This document shows, one piece after another, positions 6,770-13,193 of a DNA stretch of 13,193 bases (within the stretch, counting starts at the first letter, position 1; the number at the start of each line of letters is the position of its first letter). The DNA is from Candidatus Saccharimonadota bacterium. GTDB taxonomy: Bacteria; Patescibacteriota; Saccharimonadia; Saccharimonadales; Saccharimonadaceae. A model generated the notes under the pieces. The model made no database searches, was not told the origin of the DNA, and saw nothing but the letters and a program-made list of their open reading frames with translations. The position numbers and the translations under genes are program-made. The DNA is taken from positions 1 to 13,193 of the forward strand of contig JAFWNO010000042.1 in the NCBI GenBank assembly GCA_017510305.1, written 5' to 3'.

Positions 6770-7303
6770 ATGAAGTCAAAAGATACTAATAGAATACGCA
6801 TCACCTCTGGCATCTATCGCGGCAGGGAAGTACTCGTGCCAAATGTTGCCCACGCTATGGGCTCACGCGAGCGGCTCGCTCTCTTTAACAGTATCTCTGC
6901 ATTTCTCTCGGGTGCCGACGTACTAGATTGCTTTGCTGGCGCTGGCAGCCTCGGCATCGAGGCTCTATCTCGCGGCGCCAAATCCGCCACCTTTATCGAA
7001 AAGGATCCCCAGGCCGCTGCTATTATCCGTCAAAACTTAGACTCTCTCAATATAGATAATGCCACCGTCATCAAAAAAGACGTCAAATCCTATCAGCCCA
7101 GCCATCTCTTTCAAATTATCCTTGCCGACCCTCCCTATAATTCGTTTCATCCAGAGGATTTTGCTAATTTGCCTCAGTTTCTTGCGCCGAGTGGCCGTTT
7201 AATTCTCTCTCATCCAGGTACTTTTACCCCTAATTTTCCAGGTTTAAAACACCTTTCCACTAAAAAATACGCCGCCTGCCATATTTCACTCTTTACGAAA
7301 TAG
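6770..7303 (+). CDS. rsmD: 16S rRNA (guanine966-N2)-methyltransferase, RsmD family
   Basis: A 177-residue class I SAM-dependent methyltransferase of the RsmD family, which methylates the N2 of G966 in 16S rRNA during small-subunit assembly. RIRITSGIYRGREVLVP (8-24) is the typical family opening. FAGAGSLGIEALSRGA (55-70) is the SAM-binding motif I. FIEKDP (75-80) is the acidic loop, and DPPY (120-123) is the catalytic motif of N-methyltransferases. The usual RPTxDRxREALFN segment is diverged here to a GSRERLALFN form. The gene begins one base after the recG stop, with no strong ribosome site of its own, suggesting translational coupling. RecG followed by RsmD is a common bacterial arrangement. 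Confidence 0.9.
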   Translation: MKSKDTNRIRITSGIYRGREVLVPNVAHAMGSRERLALFNSISAFLSGADVLDCFAGAGSLGIEALSRGAKSATFIEKDPQAAAIIRQNLDSLNIDNATVIKKDVKSYQPSHLFQIILADPPYNSFHPEDFANLPQFLAPSGRLILSHPGTFTPNFPGLKHLSTKKYAACHISLFTK

Positions 7304-7320
7304 TAAAATAGTGATATAAT
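7292..7320 (+). promoter_or_regulatory. Promoter of the LPATG protein gene
   Basis: TTTACG at 7292-7297 (inside the end of rsmD) and TATAAT at 7315-7320 are 17 bases apart. Transcription would start near 7327, giving a leader of about 20 bases with only a weak ribosome site before the ATG at 7347. Confidence 0.6.
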
Positions 7321-7346
7321 TATACTAAATTAATGAGTTAAATCAA

Positions 7347-7820
7347 ATGGAAAATATTGATGAAAACGCTGACCGCAAGCGTAAGATTAAAATTATTGCG
7401 GTAACTTGTATCAGCGCCGTCGCCGTCCTCGGTATTGTTGCGCTTGTTATTATTACTTCTATCACCAATATTGGTAATACCACCCAAAAGCAGATTGATA
7501 CTACCATCACCAAGGCCGCAGAAACGAAGCCTGCCAATAATACTAAGGCTTCTTCCACTGCTACTAAAGAGGTAGCTGCCGAAGAAAATACTACCGAAAA
7601 TAAAGAAACCAAGCAAGAGGAAACCAAGACGGCTGAAGAAGCCAAGCCTGCTAAAACGACTACCAAGGCTTCTACTCAGCCTGTCACTACTGTTAAGGAA
7701 GATGCTTCCAAAGACCTTCCTGCCACCGGCCCTACCAGTTACCTCGCTAGCGGCATACTCATTGCCGCCGCCGTCTATCTTGTCGGCCTCAACATCAATC
7801 TTTCCCGTACTCGCCGCTAA
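7347..7820 (+). CDS. Surface protein with LPATG sortase motif
   Basis: A 157-residue protein with a short charged start, a hydrophobic helix at about 14-38 (uncleaved anchor or signal sequence) and a low-complexity middle region (about 45-120) rich in Thr, Lys, Glu and Ala. The C-terminus is a textbook sorting signal: LPATG at 124-128, a hydrophobic run (about 133-150) and the basic end RTRR. It is presumably cleaved between Thr and Gly by a sortase and joined to the peptidoglycan, with the middle region acting as a stalk. There is no adhesin domain, so the molecule seems to be only a spacer or short stalk. It has its own promoter and an intrinsic terminator. No sortase is in the window. Confidence 0.8.
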   Translation: MENIDENADRKRKIKIIAVTCISAVAVLGIVALVIITSITNIGNTTQKQIDTTITKAAETKPANNTKASSTATKEVAAEENTTENKETKQEETKTAEEAKPAKTTTKASTQPVTTVKEDASKDLPATGPTSYLASGILIAAAVYLVGLNINLSRTRR

Positions 7821-7833
7821 TTCAAATAAAAAG

Positions 7834-7858
7834 CCAGTTCATTTTTGGACTGGTTTTT
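7834..7858 (+). terminator. Rho-independent terminator
   Basis: CCAGTTC (7834-7840) pairs with GGACTGG (7847-7853), seven pairs with one G-U, around a six-base loop. Five T residues follow. It lies 13 bases after the LPATG protein stop. Confidence 0.8.
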
Positions 7859-7882
7859 CTAGTTATTAATTAATGCTTATGT

Positions 7883-7900
7883 TATAATAAAACAAAGGAG
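7883..7900 (+). promoter_or_regulatory. -10 box and ribosome site for the 7908 gene
   Basis: TATAAT at 7883-7888 is followed by AAAGGAG at 7894-7900, seven bases before the ATG at 7908. The distance suggests transcription from about 7895, so the ribosome site would sit at the very 5' end of the message. The -35 region is not convincing. Confidence 0.5.
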
Positions 7901-7907
7901 ATTTTTA

Positions 7908-8765
7908 ATGAACTCAAACTCAAATAATTTAACCAATAATACATCAAACACTAACGCTACAGATGAAACCGTAGATGAGTCTGAGGAAACTACCGTCGAT
8001 GAAGATGTTGAACCAGTAATGCCTTCCACTACCGCCACCGCTAATTATGTCGCCCCTACTGCAGATTGCAATAATAATCTCGGCATTATTATCCCGCTAA
8101 TGATTGCACTTGCCATTATCTTTGCGCTCATTGGCTACATCATCGGCAACAAGCATCTCCTCGATAATCTTTTCCATCGTGGTCCAAAGGCTCCAAAGCC
8201 ACCAAAGCCACCAAAGGATCCTAACGCCCCTAAGAAATCCCTCTTTAGCTTTGGCAAAAAGAAGGCTGCTCCTGCTGGCCCTGTCGCTCCGGCTCCTGCC
8301 TCCACTCCAATCAATAATCCTATGGTCGCTCCTGTACCGGGTGCAACTCCTACTCCAACTGCCCCAGTAGTTCCTGCTCCATCTACCCCAGCCACTCCTG
8401 CCGTGCCTCGTGCTGCCATGCCAGGCTCCGCAGCCACTACTAGCCCACTCGCTACGCCGTCTACGGCTCCTATCGCGGCAAATCCAAGCGCGCGTACCGC
8501 ACCAGCCGCGCCGGCTCCTTCCCCAGTAGCATCCTCTTCTGTGGCATCTACCTCTCCTGTCTCACCAAATCTACCACCAGTTTCTGCTCCAGTCACTCCT
8601 ACTCCAACTCCAGTCGCCTCTGCCTCTCCGTCTCCAATGATCCAACCTACCACTCCAGCCGCTTCCACGACTCCGTCTACTCCATCCACCCCAGCCTCTA
8701 ATCCTACTCCAAACATCAATCCTGCCGCTTCTGCCACCCCAAGCATCACTCCCCCAGCAGCATAA
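7908..8765 (+). CDS. Single-pass membrane protein with long Pro/Ala-rich tail
   Basis: A 285-residue low-complexity protein. Residues 1-50 are Asn/Thr-rich, then acidic. One membrane helix spans about 58-80 (LGIIIPLMIALAIIFALIGYIIG). After it come a basic Pro/Lys stretch (91-119, with repeated KPPK units) and about 165 residues made almost only of Pro, Ala, Ser, Thr and Val. There is no signal peptide. By the positive-inside rule the basic stretch after the helix puts the long tail in the cytoplasm and the acidic N-terminus outside. If the tail were instead outside, it could act as a wall-spanning stalk. No domain is recognisable and the function is unknown. The start is supported by a strong AAAGGAG ribosome site. 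Confidence 0.7.
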   Translation: MNSNSNNLTNNTSNTNATDETVDESEETTVDEDVEPVMPSTTATANYVAPTADCNNNLGIIIPLMIALAIIFALIGYIIGNKHLLDNLFHRGPKAPKPPKPPKDPNAPKKSLFSFGKKKAAPAGPVAPAPASTPINNPMVAPVPGATPTPTAPVVPAPSTPATPAVPRAAMPGSAATTSPLATPSTAPIAANPSARTAPAAPAPSPVASSSVASTSPVSPNLPPVSAPVTPTPTPVASASPSPMIQPTTPAASTTPSTPSTPASNPTPNINPAASATPSITPPAA

Positions 8766-8784
8766 TAGAACAAATAATTTTAGC

Positions 8785-8903
8785 AACAAAAATGGTGCGA
8801 ATGAAGAGACTCTAACTCTCGTTTGCCCCTTGGGACGCTCCGAGAGTTAGAGTCGAATCTAAACCAAACAAAAATGGTGCGAATGAAGAGACTCTAACTC
8901 TCG
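8785..8903. repeat. Palindromic element with 37-bp tRNA-Gly end duplication
   Basis: A 37-base direct repeat occupies 8785-8821 and 8867-8903. It covers the last 29 bases of tRNA-Gly, including CCA, plus eight flanking bases. The 45 bases between the copies start with the loop containing GCCCCTTGGGACGC (8825-8838). An exact inverted copy of 14 repeat bases follows, so 8808-8821 and 8841-8854 form a perfect 14-pair stem around a 19-base loop. Read on the minus strand, this hairpin lies downstream of tRNA-Gly and is followed by a second acceptor end, CCA and a T5 run. The structure recalls an att-type duplication of a tRNA 3' end around a very small element. Confidence 0.85.
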
Positions 8904-8951
8904 ACCTCTTCCTTGGCAAGGAAGCGCTCTAAACAACTGAGCTACATTCGC
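8875..8951 (-). tRNA. tRNA-Gly (GCC)
   Basis: A complete 77-base cloverleaf with encoded CCA. The acceptor stem GCGAATG/CATTCGC is perfect, the discriminator is A, and the anticodon loop TTGCCAA gives GCC for Gly. The D-loop reads AGTTGTTTA, where G19 is replaced by U. The T-loop reads TTAGAGT, where C56 is replaced by A. The two changes together preserve the tertiary 19-56 pair as U-A. A consensus promoter lies upstream, and a partial copy of the 3' end lies downstream. Confidence 0.93.
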
Positions 8952-8977
8952 ACGTTCAACTAACTGTTAATAACTCT

Positions 8978-9006
8978 ATTTTATCGCAAAATAGGGGTGG
9001 TGTCAA
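8978..9006 (-). promoter_or_regulatory. Consensus promoter of tRNA-Gly
   Basis: On the minus strand a perfect TTGACA (complement of 9001-9006) and TAAAAT (complement of 8978-8983) are separated by exactly 17 bases. The start would be near 8971, about 20 bases before the mature tRNA end. The -10 box overlaps a perfect 7-base inverted repeat (8976-8994). This is the best promoter match in the window. Confidence 0.85.
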
Positions 9007-9036
9007 GCGTATCTTTGTGATAAAATAAAAATAGGT

Positions 9037-9110
9037 GGCGCTTTGGCGGAGTGGTTACGCAGCGGTCTGCAAAACCGCGTACACCGGTTCAATTCCGGTA
9101 GGCGCCTCCA
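9037..9110 (+). tRNA. tRNA-Cys (GCA)
   Basis: A complete 74-base cloverleaf with encoded CCA. The acceptor stem is GGCGCTT/AGGCGCC with one U-G pair, and the discriminator is U, as expected for Cys. The anticodon arm GCGGT-CTGCAAA-ACCGC gives GCA. The T-arm ACCGG-TTCAATT-CCGGT is canonical. A TAAAAT at 9021-9026 could be its -10 box. Confidence 0.95.
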
Positions 9111-9121
9111 AATTGCGAGCA

Positions 9122-9172
9122 AAGTAAGCCCGTTCGCCCCTTGGGACGCGTCGGGCGAACGAAGTAAGCCCG
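9122..9172. repeat. Palindromic core element at the 5' end of tRNA-Leu
   Basis: An 11-base direct repeat AAGTAAGCCCG occurs at 9122-9132 and 9162-9172. The second copy runs into the first five bases of tRNA-Leu. Between them, CGTTCGCCC (9131-9139) and GGGCGAACG (9153-9161) form a perfect 9-pair inverted repeat whose left arm and loop together carry the core GCCCCTTGGGACGC (9136-9149). The unit length is 40 bases. It is the smallest copy of the family and lies between tRNA-Cys and tRNA-Leu, so it would be part of any joint transcript. Confidence 0.8.
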
Positions 9173-9252
9173 AGTGGCGGAATTGGTATACGCGAGCGAC
9201 TTAAAATCGCTTCTCGAAAGAGATATGGGTTCAAGTCCCATCTCGGGCACCA
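9168..9252 (+). tRNA. tRNA-Leu (TAA)
   Basis: A class II tRNA of 85 bases with encoded CCA. The acceptor stem GCCCGAG/CTCGGGC is perfect, with discriminator A. The anticodon arm AGCGA-CTTAAAA-TCGCT gives TAA for Leu (UUA and UUG codons). It has the long variable arm typical of Leu and a canonical T-arm with TTCAAGT. The lemA ribosome site begins about ten bases after the CCA, so lemA may be read from the same transcript. Confidence 0.95.
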
Positions 9253-9277
9253 CTAAAAAATAAGGAGAGATTTATTT

Positions 9278-9850
9278 ATGTCAACAGGTGTAATCATTGC
9301 CATTATTATTGGAGTAGTCATCCTACTCATTATTGCCTTTATCTGGGGTAGCTACAATTCACTCGTTCGTCTAAACGAGCGCGTCAACGAGGCTTGGTCA
9401 GACATTACTGTCCAGCTCAAATACCGCGCCGATTTGATTCCTAATTTAGTTGAAACCGTTAAAGGCTATGCCAAGCACGAAAAATCCGCTTTCGAAGATG
9501 TCACCAAGGCTCGCGCTGCCGTCATGAGTGCCAAATCTGTTGATGGTGTCGCTCAGGCCGAAAAGAGCCTAGAAGGCGCCCTTAGTAAAGTCTTCGCTAT
9601 TGCCGAAGCTTACCCAGAATTAAAGGCTAATGAAAATTTCAAGGAACTACAAGTCCAGCTTCAAGACACCGAAGATAAAATTCAGGCTGCCCGCCGCTTC
9701 TACAATAACGGCGCCAAAGAGTTAAACACTAAAATCAAAATGTTCCCTATCAATCTTTTCCATGGCTTTGGTTTCAAGACTCGCGAATATTACAACGTCG
9801 ACGAAGCGACCGCTAAACAAATCGAAGACGCTCCAAAAGTAGAATTCTAA
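9278..9850 (+). CDS. lemA: LemA family membrane protein
   Basis: A 190-residue LemA family protein. An N-terminal membrane helix lies at about 4-25 (IIAIIIGVVILLIIAFIWG). The family signature follows: LVRLNERVNEAWSDI and then LKYRADLIPNLVETVKGY, leading into a long alpha-helical bundle on the outer side of the membrane with the EDKIQAARRFYN segment near 134-145. The tail with the FKTREYYN-type ending is also typical. The biochemical role of LemA is not established. It is very often next to the HtpX protease, as here (nine bases apart), which suggests work in membrane protein quality control. The start has AAGGAGAG upstream. No separate promoter is seen between it and tRNA-Leu. Confidence 0.92.
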   Translation: MSTGVIIAIIIGVVILLIIAFIWGSYNSLVRLNERVNEAWSDITVQLKYRADLIPNLVETVKGYAKHEKSAFEDVTKARAAVMSAKSVDGVAQAEKSLEGALSKVFAIAEAYPELKANENFKELQVQLQDTEDKIQAARRFYNNGAKELNTKIKMFPINLFHGFGFKTREYYNVDEATAKQIEDAPKVEF

Positions 9851-9859
9851 AGGAACTAA

Positions 9860-10712
9860 ATGTACAAGCAAATCGCCGCCAATAAACGCAATACGATTCT
9901 CATTATGGTTATCTTTATTGCGATTATTACGGCGATTTCTGCTTGCCTAGCCTACTATTTAAAAGATTGGTGGATTATTCTCTATGTCTTTATTGCTACT
10001 ACCATTTACACCTTAATTCAATATTTTGCATCCGCCAGCCTCGCCACCATCATGACTGGCGCCAGAGAAATTGAAAAAAAGGATAATCCCCGTCTCTGGA
10101 AAACAGTCGAGAATCTATCCCTCACTGCCGGCCTGCCCATGCCCAGAGTTTTTATTATTGACGATCCTGCCCCCAACGCTTTCGCCACCGGCCGGGATCC
10201 TGCTCATGCTGTCGTCGCTGCCACTACTGGCCTCCTCGACATCATGGACGACAAAGAGCTCACTGCCGTCATGGGCCACGAGCTTTCTCATGTCAAAAAT
10301 TACGACATTCGCGTTTCTATGATTACCTTCGGTCTTGTTTGTCTCGTTGGTTATATTTCAGATATCGGTATCCGCATGATGTTTTTCCACGACGATGATG
10401 ACGAGCGCAGCCCAGTCGGTCTCATCCTAATAATTTTCACTAGTATTCTTGCTCCGCTTGCTGCCAGCCTCGCCCAGATGGCCGTTTCAAGAGAAAGGGA
10501 ATATCTTGCCGATGCCTCCTCCGTCAGTATCACTCGCTATCCAGAAGGCATGATTTCCGCTCTTAAAAAATTAGATACCCACACTCGTCCCATGAAGCAT
10601 CAAAATGCTGCCACCGAGGCCCTCTATATTAATAATCCTATGCGTAAAGGTTTTTGGAGCAATCTTTTTAGTACTCATCCGCCTATCGAAAAACGTATAG
10701 AAAGATTAGAGT

Positions 10713-10732
<20 letters not shown>
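9860..10732 (+). CDS. htpX: Membrane zinc metalloprotease HtpX
   Basis: A 290-residue M48 family protease that cleaves misfolded membrane proteins at the cytoplasmic face. Two N-terminal helices lie at about 13-34 and 37-58. The zinc site is HELSH, with His140, Glu141 and His144. The third ligand is Glu214 in REREYLADA. FATGRDPAHAVVAATTGLL (about 108-126) is the usual strand before the active-site helix. Two more hydrophobic segments lie at about 154-174 and 187-210. The C-terminal THPPIEKRIERL motif is also a family hallmark. All catalytic residues are present. An AAAGGA site precedes the ATG. The gene end overlaps the next gene by 20 bases, so they are probably translated together. Confidence 0.95.

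Positions 10733-13193
<2,461 letters not shown>

Noticed and set aside
8135-8773. Minus-strand Gly/Val-rich open frame opposite the Pro/Ala-rich gene
   Set aside because: It is the complement of a Pro/Ala/Thr low-complexity gene; the opposite strand automatically reads Gly/Val/Ala. The plus-strand frame has a promoter, ribosome site and membrane helix.
8976-8994. Perfect 7-base inverted repeat as a terminator
   Set aside because: It coincides with the -10 region of the consensus tRNA-Gly promoter, and neither side has a suitable T-tract beyond the arms.
8785-9172. CRISPR-like array
   Set aside because: The core copies are only two here, with unequal spacing and different arms. There is no regular repeat-spacer pattern and there are no cas genes.

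Overview
The window looks like a chromosomal segment of a Candidatus Saccharibacteria (TM7) or closely related CPR bacterium. This is inferred from gene content, not from a database search. The signs are short genes in tight or overlapping order, a DnaJ without the zinc-finger domain, sortase-type cell-wall proteins (VPNTG and LPATG motifs), a LemA/HtpX pair, and a LigA whose zinc-finger region seems to lack its cysteines. Genes read with the standard bacterial code.

Layout. At 1-430 there is the start of a minus-strand secreted protein and a broken histidine-kinase remnant. At 496-1722 lies a secreted, probably sortase-anchored protein. It converges on a guanine deaminase (1754-2221, minus) across a shared hairpin. 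From 2265 everything protein-coding is on the plus strand: two small membrane proteins, dnaJ behind a CIRCE operator, recG coupled to rsmD, an LPATG surface protein, and a one-pass Pro/Ala-rich protein. At 8785-9252 is a tRNA island (Gly on minus, Cys and Leu on plus). The last block is lemA, htpX, a six-helix membrane protein and ligA; htpX, the membrane protein and ligA overlap one another. ligA runs off the right end.

The most interesting content is a dispersed family of GC-rich fold-back elements. The 14-mer GCCCCTTGGGACGC occurs exactly three times: beside tRNA-Gly, beside tRNA-Leu, and inside ligA. Each copy lies in the loop of an inverted repeat whose arms differ from copy to copy. A fourth, related insert lies inside recG and shares other segments with the ligA copy. 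The ligA and recG inserts keep the reading frame open. Each forms a stem of 27-28 pairs, and all five non-Watson-Crick pairs are G-U in the sense RNA, which points to selection on the transcript. The arrangement resembles the Rickettsia palindromic elements, which also insert in frame in proteins and RNA genes, but the sequences are not ones I recognise.

Other points of note are a tRNA-Gly in which G19-C56 is replaced by U19-A56, leaderless or nearly leaderless starts for three genes, a likely one-base frameshift in ligA about 50 bases from the window end, and a switch in strand composition near 1740.
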